Below are positions 48,440 through 57,220 of a stretch of DNA of 64,000 nucleotides, one piece after another. The DNA lies in assembly GCA_965215545.1 (NCBI GenBank), contig OZ244066.1, positions 558,001 through 622,000 on the forward strand, read 5' to 3'. Made by a program: the position numbers and the translations under genes. Source of the stretch: MPNP01 sp965215545 (lineage in GTDB: Bacteria > Pseudomonadota > Alphaproteobacteria > Rhodobacterales > Rhodobacteraceae). Within the stretch, counting starts at the first letter, position 1; every line of letters starts with the position of its first letter. The notes below the pieces were generated by a model. That model made no database searches. It saw only the letters and a list, made by a program, of their open reading frames with translations, and was not told the DNA's origin.

Positions 48440-49450
48440 GAAACCCGCTCAGATAACCAACCCCAAGGACGGACACGACGTCTTTATTCTGGGGGCAGGA
48501 TTTTCAAAGGCAATCAGCAGGATCATGCCGACACTGGATGAGCTGGGCCAAAAGATCCGCCAGGAATCTCGTGGTCAGGACGGACCGGGCTATGACATGG
48601 CCAAGTGGTGCAACAATGTCGAATTGTGGATGACGGACATGCTGCATGCCCAGCCCTTTTGCCTGATCTGGTCCACGGCTGCCAAGCGATCGGGCTCTGG
48701 ACGCGCAAGACCATTGGGAGAATCATTCAGGAGCGCTCGCACCAAGCAACAGAGATGGCAGCCCCTGCATGGCTCTGTCAATTGACGCGGGCCTGGCAAG
48801 ACCACAAATCTGTCATTATCACCCTGAACTACGACACCCTTGTCGAACAGGCTGTTCGACAAAGCACACCCACACGGGGTCTCTACCCTCCCCACTTCGC
48901 CGATATCAAGACACGCAGAGGAGAGGCTGTATGGGGTTCAGACAATCAGGCCTTCCAGTTGCTCAAACTGCATGGATCAGTGAACTGGCACTACTCCGGT
49001 CAGGAAGACTTTTATGGAGAGACAATCTTCTACTCTGACGTTGCCGAGTTTGGCCATAAGTCCGGTGCATCTTCTTCTGAAACGTTTGAAATAGCTGAAG
49101 ATAAGATGATGCTCTTGGCCCCTCCGGTTTTTGACAAAACCCCATTCTTCAAGAACGGGGCCGTCAGAGCCCTTTGGGCACGGGCTGCAGAGGCCCTGCA
49201 AACCGCAAAGAGAATCTACCTGATTGGATACTCTCTGCCGGCTTCTGATTTGGGCATGCACTCATTCCTCATTCAAAACTGCCCGGAGGAATCTGTTCCC
49301 TTTTATGTGATCAACCGTGATGCAGAGGCCCCAAATCACTACCGAAATATCCTCGAAAGCCGCTGTTCTGTCGACATCAAAGACACGTACATCAGAGTGA
49401 ATGATCCCGTAGGCCGGTTTGTGAAGGATTACCTGCAAGAACTTCGGTGA
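48438..49450 (+). pseudogene. SIR2-like protein, -1 frameshift at a T4 tract near 48658
   Basis: ATG 48438 starts MKPAQITNPKDGHDVFILGA, followed by GFSKAISRIMPTLDEL, the Rossmann nucleotide-binding block of SIR2-like proteins. After HAQPF the frame shifts back by one at CCCTTTTG. The rest continues in the -1 frame with IITLNYDTLVEQA, LLKLHGSVNW and IYLIGYSLPASDL, all hallmarks of defence-type SIR2 domains that degrade NAD+. The full product would have about 337 residues. The break may be a homopolymer sequencing error, a true mutation or slippage on T4. It is divergent from the HEPN-motif gene with overlapping starts. Confidence 0.7.
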
Positions 49451-49454
49451 AACA

Positions 49455-49570
49455 GACCGGAAGATGTAACTGTTCAGGTTCCTGAGCCAGGAACTGCCGG
49501 CCCGCAGCGGCGATCAGCGGAGCGGAGCGGACGCCGACTCTGCGATCCGGTCCATCAACCCCTCCGGTGA
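49455..49570 (-). repeat. inverted copy of the sequence at 53380-53485
   Basis: The reverse complement of this stretch matches 53380-53485 over about 100 bp with roughly four of five bases identical (ending CAGTTCCTG.CTCAGGAACCTGAACAGTTAC). Both copies adjoin IS66-type C-terminal scraps, so they are probably decayed ends of one IS type. By orientation they flank the metG-kinase segment as inverted repeats. Confidence 0.55.
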
Positions 49571-49639
49571 CGCCCGCAGCGTTGCCAGCCGGTCTGCAGC
49601 ACGGCATGACTCTGGACCCCCTCGGTCCTGCAGACACGG

Positions 49640-49870
49640 CCGGCGATCGTCGGCTGCAGCTTGCGGGGGCAGCACGGACAATCCGGATGGCGAAGGTCAG
49701 GCTCAAACTGTCCGGCTGCTTCCGCCCCCAGCGCAACGCCGCGGCCTGGTGCCGGATCGCCAGCGGCCTGCGTTCAATGGCGGCCCGCGGCTGCCATCCA
49801 CTTGCTGCCATTGCGATTGCACTGGCCGGACAGGTGGCGCGCATGATTGATCACGATGACTGGCCATCTG
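49640..49870 (+). pseudogene. IS66-type transposase C-terminal remnant
   Basis: The frame reads RMAKVRLKLSGCFRPQRNAA and then AWCRIASGLRSMAARGCHPL. This follows the conserved IS66 C-terminal block (R..KVKQK.SG.FRT..GA..FCR..SY.ST). No catalytic core remains. Confidence 0.55.
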
Positions 49871-49887
49871 TACTTGAGAAGGGGTGA

Positions 49888-50393
49888 GCAGTTACGACGA
49901 TGGCCATGTGTGTGCAAGGTGCCGAGAACGGATGCCCCGGGGTCGTGACAGGCATTGCTGACTGCGATGATTTTCTTCCAGCCGACAATCAGGCATCTCC
50001 GGACCCTGATGAACACAAGGACCCATGCCGGGATACGCCATGGTCTCCCGATGTTTGAACCAGCCCGATCCGGTCAGGGGTCACCGTCATGGCATCAGGG
50101 TATCGCGAATGAACAGCGGCAGTATCAGCAGCCTGTGGCAACTCACTGCGCACTGATCGATGCAGCGACAATTGCCTCCTCCTTGCATTGCCGTTGGTTG
50201 TCGTTGTCGTCATCCATTCTCATCGGCAACTGTCGGCTGCAGCCTGCCTGTTGACGGTCTGTATCCGTCTCGATCCCGGAAGAAGTCCAGTGAGGCAGGG
50301 GCACAGTTGCCTGGACTGGTCGGTCTGGACCACCGGGCCGATCTGGCACATCAGCCCGGCCTGATATAAGTCACCGGGCGTTACAGAGACTGG
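49888..50393. other. region upstream of metG, no gene recognised
   Basis: About 500 bp without a protein-like frame. It includes the probable metG promoter region just before 50394, where no consensus could be assigned. No T-box or other RNA element was recognised. Confidence 0.4.
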
Positions 50394-52118
50394 ATGAGTG
50401 CCATGCAGCGGGTCCTGATCACTTCAGCACTTCCTTACATCAATGGAATCAAGCATCTTGGTAATCTGGTTGGCAGCCAGTTGCCTTCAGATCTCTATGC
50501 CCGGTACCTGCGCCAGCGCGGCGTCGAGGTCATGTTCATCTGTGCAACCGATGAACATGGGACTCCGGCCGAGATCGCTGCCACCAAGTCTGGAATGTCG
50601 GTCGAGGACTACTGTCATGACATGTACAAGACCCAGAAGGCTCTCGCCGACGGGTTCCTGTTGTCCTTTGATCACTACGGTCGATCCTCGAGCCCGCAGA
50701 ACCATCGCCTCACCCAACATTTTGCCGGTCGCCTGGCAGCCAACGGTCACATCGTCGAGATTGAGGATCGCCAGATTTATTCCGTGGCTGATGGCCGCTT
50801 CCTGCCTGATCGTTTCGTCCAAGGGACCTGCCCGGCCTGTGGCTATGAGCGGGCCCGGGGTGATCAGTGTGAAAACTGTACAAAGCAGCTCGATCCCGAG
50901 GACCTGATCAACCCGCGATCCGAGATCTCGGGATCCACCGAGCTGGAGATGCGCCAGACCCGTCATCTCTACCTCCGCCAATCCCGGTTCCGGGACGAGC
51001 TGGATGCCTGGATTGCCTCCAAGACCGACTGGCCGGTCCTCACCACATCCATTGCCCGCAAATGGTTGCATGACGATGATGGATTGCAGGACCGGGGCAT
51101 CACCCGCGATCTGGATTGGGGCATTCCAGTCCGATGCGGCACCGAGACCTGGCCCGGCATGGAGAACAAGGTCTTCTATGTCTGGTTTGATGCCCCGATC
51201 GAGTACATCGCCGCCACCGCCGAGTGGGCCGAAGCCAATGGCTTGCCGGACGCGGCCTGGGAACGTTGGTGGCGCATCGACCGGGGGGCGGATGATGTTC
51301 GCTACGTCCAGTTCATGGGCAAGGACAATGTCCCCTTTCACACCCTGTCCTTCCCGATCACCATTCTCGGCTCCGGGGAACCTTGGAAACTCGTGGATTA
51401 CATCAAGTCATTCAACTTCCTCAATTACGATGGTGGCCAATTCTCAACCAGCCTGGAGCGGGGCATCTTCATGGATCAGGCTCTTGATATCCTGCCCGCT
51501 GATACCTGGCGCTGGTGGCTGCTCTCACACGCACCGGAGCATGCCGACAGCGAATTCACCTGGGACAACTTTGCCGATACCATCAACACCGACCTTGCCA
51601 ATGTGCTCGGCAACTTCATCAGCCGGATTGCCGGATTCTGCCGCAATCACTTTGCCGGTCGTGTGCCAACCCACGGCGACTGGGGACCCCCGGAACGAGA
51701 CACTGCCGCACGGGTCCAGACCGGGCTCGAAGCCTATCAGGAGACCATGGATGCCATTGAGGTCCGCAAGTCAGCCCAGGCCCTGCGGTACCTTTGGACC
51801 CTCGGCAACGAGTATGTCCAGTCCGCCGCCCCCTGGACTGCCATCAAGGAAGACCCCGACCGGGCTGCCACCATCATTGCCTTTGCCCTGAACCTCGCGC
51901 GTCTCTACGGGATCATCTCCGCCCCGTTCATCCCTGCAACTGCCGACAGGATTCTCGCCGGTCTTGGTGCGGACACGGCCCCCTGGCCTGCCGCCGTCTC
52001 CGACGCCCTGACCACCCTGCCCGCCGGAACCCCGGTCGCGTTTCCCGACGTCCTGTTTCGCAAGGTCACCGAGGCCGAAATGACCGGCTGGAAGACACGT
52101 TTCGCCGGCAAGGCGTGA
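50394..52118 (+). CDS. metG: methionyl-tRNA synthetase
   Basis: A class I aminoacyl-tRNA synthetase of 574 residues. ALPYINGIKHLGN holds the HIGH-type motif, the zinc knuckle is CPACGYERARGDQCENC, and the catalytic lysine loop reads GGQFSTSLERG, where KFSTS would be the usual variant of KMSKS. The first lysine is thus replaced by Gln. The anticodon-binding helix region contains SAQALRYLWTLGNEYVQSAAPW. ATG 50394 has a second ATG four codons on; either is possible. The downstream gene starts inside its stop codon. Confidence 0.94.
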   Translation: MSAMQRVLITSALPYINGIKHLGNLVGSQLPSDLYARYLRQRGVEVMFICATDEHGTPAEIAATKSGMSVEDYCHDMYKTQKALADGFLLSFDHYGRSSSPQNHRLTQHFAGRLAANGHIVEIEDRQIYSVADGRFLPDRFVQGTCPACGYERARGDQCENCTKQLDPEDLINPRSEISGSTELEMRQTRHLYLRQSRFRDELDAWIASKTDWPVLTTSIARKWLHDDDGLQDRGITRDLDWGIPVRCGTETWPGMENKVFYVWFDAPIEYIAATAEWAEANGLPDAAWERWWRIDRGADDVRYVQFMGKDNVPFHTLSFPITILGSGEPWKLVDYIKSFNFLNYDGGQFSTSLERGIFMDQALDILPADTWRWWLLSHAPEHADSEFTWDNFADTINTDLANVLGNFISRIAGFCRNHFAGRVPTHGDWGPPERDTAARVQTGLEAYQETMDAIEVRKSAQALRYLWTLGNEYVQSAAPWTAIKEDPDRAATIIAFALNLARLYGIISAPFIPATADRILAGLGADTAPWPAAVSDALTTLPAGTPVAFPDVLFRKVTEAEMTGWKTRFAGKA

Positions 52119-53143
52119 TGCCACCTGTCGTGGTCAAGGATACAGGCCCTGGCCAGAGTGCACCGGCACCACTTGATCTCACCAAAATCCGGGAACATTT
52201 CCATCTCTGGGGCCTGCCGCCATCGTGCACTCCCACTCTCCTCAATCATGCCGAGAACATCACTGTCCTCCTCGAGGATGCCGATGGCGGCAAGAGCGTC
52301 CTGCGCATCCATCGGCCGGGCTACCAGTCCCGTGCCGCCATCCGCAGTGAGTTCGCCTGGATCAGGGCCCTGAGGGCCGAGGAGGTCATCAGCACACCGG
52401 ACATCATTCCCGGCTGCAATGGCCATGCCATCCAGTCCGGGGTCGTCGGCGCCCACCGGGCCCCTCGGCTCATGGTCCTGTTTGCCCACGTCCCCGGTCA
52501 CCATCCCGACGAGTCCGGTGACCTTGCCACCCTGTTCCCGATGCTCGGCAGGCTGGCAGCCCGGTTGCATGACCACGCGGCCCGCTGGCAGCCTCCAGAT
52601 GACTTCACCCGACCCCACTGGAATCTTGAGCGGGTCCTCGGCCACCGGGCCATCTGGGGCAACTGGCAGGACGCACCCTTGATGACAGGCCCGATCAGGA
52701 ACGTTCTCGACCAAGCGGCAACAAAACTCTGCCACCGCCTGCACCGCTATGGAACCCATTCCGACCGGTACGGCCTGATCCATGCCGACATGCGTCTTGC
52801 CAACATCATCGTGCGGGACAGCACCCGAACCCTCATTGACTTCGATGACTGCGGCTTCGGCTGGCTGCTGGCGGACTTTGCCGCTGCGACATCCTTCCTC
52901 GAACATCTCCCCATGCTCGGTGACCTCTGGACGGCCTGGTCGGCGGGATATCAGGAGGTGCGTCCCCTGCCTCCCGAGCATCGTTCCGTCGTGCCCTCCC
53001 TGGTCATGCTGCGCCGCCTGGCATTGCTCGCATGGATCACCAGTCGGTCCGATTCCTCCGAGCCCCGCAGACTGGCCCCGACCTTTGCCGCCGACACCGC
53101 CGAGATGGCCACCCGCTATCTGGCAGGAACACTGCTGCACTGA
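52118..53143 (+). CDS. aminoglycoside phosphotransferase-family kinase (SrkA/homoserine-kinase-like)
   Basis: The start ATG 52118 overlaps the metG stop as TGATG, so expression is coupled. The 341-residue protein has the kinase-like catalytic motif IHADMRLANIIV followed by LIDFDDCGFGW, typical of choline/aminoglycoside/homoserine-kinase-type phosphotransferases. The N-terminal lobe has YQSRAAIRSEFAWIRALR. The substrate cannot be named: Ser/Thr protein kinase RdoA/SrkA or a small alcohol are candidates. Resistance to aminoglycosides is not implied. Confidence 0.8.
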   Translation: MPPVVVKDTGPGQSAPAPLDLTKIREHFHLWGLPPSCTPTLLNHAENITVLLEDADGGKSVLRIHRPGYQSRAAIRSEFAWIRALRAEEVISTPDIIPGCNGHAIQSGVVGAHRAPRLMVLFAHVPGHHPDESGDLATLFPMLGRLAARLHDHAARWQPPDDFTRPHWNLERVLGHRAIWGNWQDAPLMTGPIRNVLDQAATKLCHRLHRYGTHSDRYGLIHADMRLANIIVRDSTRTLIDFDDCGFGWLLADFAAATSFLEHLPMLGDLWTAWSAGYQEVRPLPPEHRSVVPSLVMLRRLALLAWITSRSDSSEPRRLAPTFAADTAEMATRYLAGTLLH

Positions 53144-53217
53144 TCCTGATGTTCGTGGCGGCCTGGCTTCGCACTCCGGGTTGACGTTCACGGCTGCGGG
53201 CAGGCGCCGTTGCAACA

Positions 53218-53436
53218 GTGTTCCACGTGCATCGATTGTCAGGACAGGCGGCCGCCTGTCATCCATTCGGGCCGGACGTTGTCCGCAGTGCCGAAGGTGC
53301 CCGGCACCACGCGGTGTTGCGAACCGTACTGGACACGGCTGGCCGCCAGAGCTGGAACAGGCTGGTGACACTGAGGGGGCAACCGGAGGAGCCAATGGAC
53401 CAGATCGCAGAGATGGAATCCGCTCCGGCCCGCTGA
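53218..53436 (+). pseudogene. IS66-type 3' remnant
   Basis: The frame reads GARHHAVLRTVLDTAGRQSW and then NRLVTLRGQPEEPMDQI, which resembles the C-terminal tail found in IS66-type transposases. The downstream non-coding part up to about 53485 is the inverted partner of 49455-49570. Only the 3' end survives, next to the ISAs1 element. Confidence 0.45.
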
Positions 53437-53503
53437 TTCCGGTTCCGGACCGGCAGTTCCTGTCTCAGGAACCTGAACAGTTACGGCTTGGTTCTTGTTC
53501 TCT

Positions 53504-53537
53504 CGCATGGTGTCCTCTGGAGAAACAACACCATGCG
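53504..53537 (+). promoter_or_regulatory. hairpin just upstream of the ISAs1 transposase start
   Basis: CGCATGGTGT at 53504-53513 and its complement at 53528-53537 form a 10-bp stem with a 14-nt loop, ending 8 bases before ATG 53546. Such hairpins at IS ends often limit transposase translation when a read-through transcript enters from outside. Here it would occupy the ribosome site. Confidence 0.5.
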
Positions 53538-53545
53538 GCAGATCC

Positions 53546-54602
53546 ATGCAGAACCTTGCAGCACTTTTCGAGGGGACCCGTGACCCCCGCACCAGCAATG
53601 CCACCCGTCATGACCTGAACGAGATGCTGATGATTGCCCGTCTTTGCATCATGTGCGGCGGCCTGACATGCACTGACATGGCCTTGTTCGGGCCTTCGAA
53701 AGAAGCCTTCTTGCGCCGTTTCCTGACACTGGAGCACGGCATCCCGAGTCACGACGCCTTGTCTCGTCTGTTCCGCTCCCTGGATCCAGACGGTCGCCAG
53801 CGGGCCCTGGTTCGCTTGACCAGGCGTGGGTCCACGCGGCTGGGAACGGGGGTGATCGCCATTGATGGCAAGACTCTCCGACGATCGTTTGCGGTGGCGG
53901 CGCAGCGCACGCCCCTGCATGTCGTCAGATCCTTTGCCGCCGAAGCCCGCCTTGGGCTCGGTCAGGTCAGGGTCGACGGCAAGGCGGGCAAGATCACGGC
54001 CTTCCCCGCATTGCTGGACCTGACCGACCGGATCGTGACAGCGGCTGCAATGCCCATGCAACACCGGACCGCAGACGCGATCATCGCGAAAGGTGATAAT
54101 GATGTCCTGGCGCTCAAGGACAACCAAGAGACACGGCACGACGATATCCGTGTCCGCATGGCGGACCCCGAGACGTGGCTGCTCTCGCCGGGCCACGGAT
54201 ATCAACAGGGGTCATGGACGCATGGAGATCCGCACCGCCACAGTCTGCCATGATCCTTGGCCGATTCAGGACACGCATCACCGGCCTGGCCTGCGGGCTG
54301 TCGGGAGGATCACTGCCACGCGGGCGATCAAGGGCCAGCAGAGCCGGGAGACAGGGCATTTCCTCCTCAGTCAACCGCTGGACCCGGCGACGTTCCCCAC
54401 GGCAGTGCGGACGTACTGGACCATTGAAAATTCCCTCCATTGGGGTCTCGATGTGACCCGCGGAGAGGACGATCTCCGCAACCGCAGGGATAAAGGGCCG
54501 GAGACCCTGGCACCGATGCGGATACGGGCCTTGAACCTTGCACGGATGACCGATGGCGGGGCCGTCATGTCCATGCGGGCCAAACGCAAAAAAGCCGCCT
54601 GA
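53546..54602 (+). pseudogene. ISAs1-family transposase, frameshifted near 54200
   Basis: ATG 53546 starts MQNLAALFEGTRDPRTSNAT, followed by RHDLNEMLMIARLC, GIPSHDALSRLFRSLDP, VIAIDGKTLRRSF and GDNDVLALKDNQ, all conserved in ISAs1-family transposases. After about 54190 the frame changes (+1) and continues as HGRMEIRTATVCHDP, FLLSQPLDP, WTIENSLHWGLDVTRGEDD and MRIRALNLARM to the stop at 54602. Apart from this one shift the transposase is complete, so decay is recent or the shift is an error. Terminal repeats were not resolved. Confidence 0.75.
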
Positions 54603-54696
54603 GATGACACGTTTCTGTTTCAAACGCATCCGTTCTGCAGGACAATTGACGGACACCGGAGAACCGGCAATGGTTCAAGTGCGATAGCCCTGATCA

Positions 54697-54786
54697 CCCC
54701 CCCCCCAACGTTCTCAACCGCACCATATTATGCAAGGACAATCTCGATGTTCTGCGCTGTCTGAATTCCGGCTGGATTGACCGCCC
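54697..54786 (+). pseudogene. N-terminal scrap of a DNA methyltransferase
   Basis: Directly after a run of ten C (54697-54706) the sequence encodes NVLNRTILCKDNLDVLRCLN and SGWIDR, which follows the start of N4/N6 DNA methyltransferases (NRT.Y.GDNLD.LR.L.S.SID). It stops where LIYLDPPF would follow. The rest, up to the AAA ATPase at 55038, shows no further methyltransferase block and no other gene. Confidence 0.5.
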
Positions 54787-55037
54787 CCGTGCCACTCCCC
54801 TTCCGTCATGTCGGCACCCGGACCCGCTGGTCGGAGATCGATCGGCGCAATGGCCTCAAGGACAGTGAATCCGCCAACCCGGCGGAGATCAAATCATCGC
54901 TGACTGTGTCCTCCTGCCGCCCCGGTGACGGGGTCTGGAGTCCGGCGTCCATCCCTTGCCAATCCGGGGCGGGATCCCTATGTCGCAAGGGACACCGCTT
55001 GTGGCACGACAACTGAGGGAAAGACGCAGATGGGGGA

Positions 55038-56870
55038 ATGGTCCAGATGACGTTGGACCGGGCAGGGCTTGCGGAGTTTGTTGACCGTGACGAAGGCGAT
55101 GAACCCCCGGTCTTTGTCGGGCGGGATCCGGTCTTTGCCGACATTCTAGCCACGGCCGACCGGAGTTGGATGGACAGGGATGGAGTGCAGGGTCGCGCGA
55201 AGGATACCCGCATCATCCAGGGTGCCCCCGGGGCCGGCAAGAGCACGATCCTCGCCGAGCTGGCAGCCCGCACCAGGGCCGGCGGCGGGGGGACGGGTAG
55301 CATCAGGACCGAGGTCCTCACGCTGAGTTCCGGTCGCATCCGCGGACCCATCGACATCCTCGGACCGCTGGCGGCACTGGTCGATGCCGCTGCCGCCAAG
55401 GACTTCCTGACCCGCTACCAGACGACCTCCAGCCGCGGTGCCCATCTCGGCGCCTTTGGGTCATCGATCGGGGTCGAACGGGCCACGACCACAACCTCGT
55501 ATGCGCCCGAGCCGACCCTGACGGCCTTCCATGATTGGGTCCGCGATTCAACGGGGGGGCTGCCGGGCCCCATCATCATAGCCATCGACGAGGCCCAGAA
55601 CATGCGGTTTGGCAATGATGATCCCCGCACCAGCCTCTTGCGGTGCATCCATGAGGCCGACCCGCCCCTGCCGTTCACTCTTGTGCTCGCCGGCCTCGGC
55701 GACACCGACACCCGGGCCACGGACATGGGCCTGACCCGGGGCAAGATGCTCCACACCATCGGGGCACTGGACCCGAACGAGGTCACCGATCTCACCCATC
55801 GGTGGTGCGGGCACTTCGGCCTGGACCCAACTGGCCATGCGGACGCTCTCGCTGCTCTTGCCGGTCCCTGTGAGGGGTGGCCGCGCCACCTCCACTTTGC
55901 CCTGCAGGCCCTCGGTCGGGACATCCTGCGCACCCAGGACGCAGGACCCGGGGCGCTCGCCGCGGTGGACTGGGAGCGGGTGGCCACAGCGGCGGCTTTC
56001 AGCCGCCTCAACTACTATCGGGGCCAGCAGCGCGGCGCCATGGCAGCGTGCGCCGCCCTTGTCGGTGCCGTTCTGGACGATCTCGGGGCTGCGGCCGCGC
56101 CGTCTCTCCTACGCCGTTCCCATGTCATCAACGGCCTCCATCGCCATACCCTGGCCCATCCCGATGCCAGCGCGTGGCAGATCCCCAAGGGCATGGATGC
56201 CGACTCCCTGGCCGACCATCTCTTCCACCGTGGTGTCCTGCAGGAGACCCCGGATGGCTCCCTGACCTGTCCCATCCCCTCCTTTCGCTCCTATCTTGTC
56301 AGGGAGGCAGCTCGGGTGGAGGTCGGGACGCTCCTTGCCGGCGACCAGGGCCCGTCGCCGGTCGACCGGGAGGCTGACCGGATCCTGGCTGCCACCGAGC
56401 CTCACACCGAGGACGAGATCGCCCGCTGGACGGCCCTGGCATCCACCTGGCGCCGCCACTGTGGGGCCCTGGCGACCATCGCCGGGGATACGGCCTGCCT
56501 GGCGACCGTCAAGGGTGCCCCCACCGACACCGATCGGGCCCGAGCCACCACTGTCTTGGCCACCCTCGATGCCGACGGGACGACCCCGCCCGCAGCTGGG
56601 GTCGTCCCGGACCTGCCCCACTCTCTCCCACACGCCGAGCGGGCGGCTGCGGCACTGGAGGGAATGATCGACACGGTCCGTGATGCGGCGAGGGCCATCC
56701 GTGATGGTGAGGCCGATCCCTGGCGCGCCGACACACTCGGCGCGGTCGTGAACCTGCCTGAAGAGGCGGTGGCGGCCAGCCCGGAGGAGCAGCTCGCATG
56801 GGCCCTCGAGCACCTGACCGGGGCACCACCGGAGGCACCGGAAGACTCCAGCCCTTCGATGGATCCCTGA
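55038..56870 (+). CDS. AAA/STAND ATPase paralogue 2, intact
   Basis: An intact 610-residue paralogue of 32330-34110. It has FVDRDEGDEPPVFVGRDPVF, Walker A GAPGAGKST, Walker B IIIAIDEAQNM and the sensor-like GLGDTDTRATDMGLTRGK. WPRHLHFALQALGRDILRTQ marks a helical lid, and RGVLQETPDGSLTCPIPSFR is a winged-helix-like segment near 410-430. The C-terminal 150 residues are helical, rich in Ala and Thr. ATG 55050 (MTLDRAGL) is an alternative start with better spacing to GGGGGA. It sits in an IS-rich accessory region, whereas paralogue 1 is next to dnaG. Function is unknown; a regulatory or conflict-system ATPase is the best guess. Confidence 0.75.
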   Translation: MVQMTLDRAGLAEFVDRDEGDEPPVFVGRDPVFADILATADRSWMDRDGVQGRAKDTRIIQGAPGAGKSTILAELAARTRAGGGGTGSIRTEVLTLSSGRIRGPIDILGPLAALVDAAAAKDFLTRYQTTSSRGAHLGAFGSSIGVERATTTTSYAPEPTLTAFHDWVRDSTGGLPGPIIIAIDEAQNMRFGNDDPRTSLLRCIHEADPPLPFTLVLAGLGDTDTRATDMGLTRGKMLHTIGALDPNEVTDLTHRWCGHFGLDPTGHADALAALAGPCEGWPRHLHFALQALGRDILRTQDAGPGALAAVDWERVATAAAFSRLNYYRGQQRGAMAACAALVGAVLDDLGAAAAPSLLRRSHVINGLHRHTLAHPDASAWQIPKGMDADSLADHLFHRGVLQETPDGSLTCPIPSFRSYLVREAARVEVGTLLAGDQGPSPVDREADRILAATEPHTEDEIARWTALASTWRRHCGALATIAGDTACLATVKGAPTDTDRARATTVLATLDADGTTPPAAGVVPDLPHSLPHAERAAAALEGMIDTVRDAARAIRDGEADPWRADTLGAVVNLPEEAVAASPEEQLAWALEHLTGAPPEAPEDSSPSMDP

Positions 56871-56969
56871 GGCCTTGATGGTCTGAATCCCCGGCCTTTT
56901 ACATCACTTGTCAGACACCTCTTCCAGTCGGTATCTGTTGCAACGACGCCGATGGTCAGTTGAACAATG

Positions 56970-56988
56970 ATACACTCTCCGAGTGTAT
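56970..56988. repeat. perfect AT-rich hairpin downstream of ATPase
   Basis: ATACACTC, three bases, GAGTGTAT: a perfect 8-bp stem extended by partial pairing (AAT/ATT) on both sides, in otherwise GC-rich DNA about 100 bp after the ATPase stop. It could be a terminator, an operator or the end of a decayed element. Confidence 0.4.
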
Positions 56989-57220
56989 TATTTGGGGCCC
57001 GTGCCACCCTGAAGAGTCCATGGGCTTGACGCACCCCGCCTCGGCTGTCTGACAGCCGGCATGCGGCGCGGTCACGCCGTGTGTGACCTCTCCATTGCCA
57101 ACCGTCAGGACCGGCGTCAGGACCATGACCACGCCACCATCGCCTCCACCGACCGAGTCGGGTCTGACCACGGTCTCGATAGCGGCGACCGACACCCTCC
57201 CCGGACCCACACCCTGGCCC

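Noticed and set aside
52118..53143. Aminoglycoside resistance gene
   Set aside because: The kinase motif is shared by many housekeeping small-molecule and protein kinases. Coupling with metG argues for a housekeeping role.
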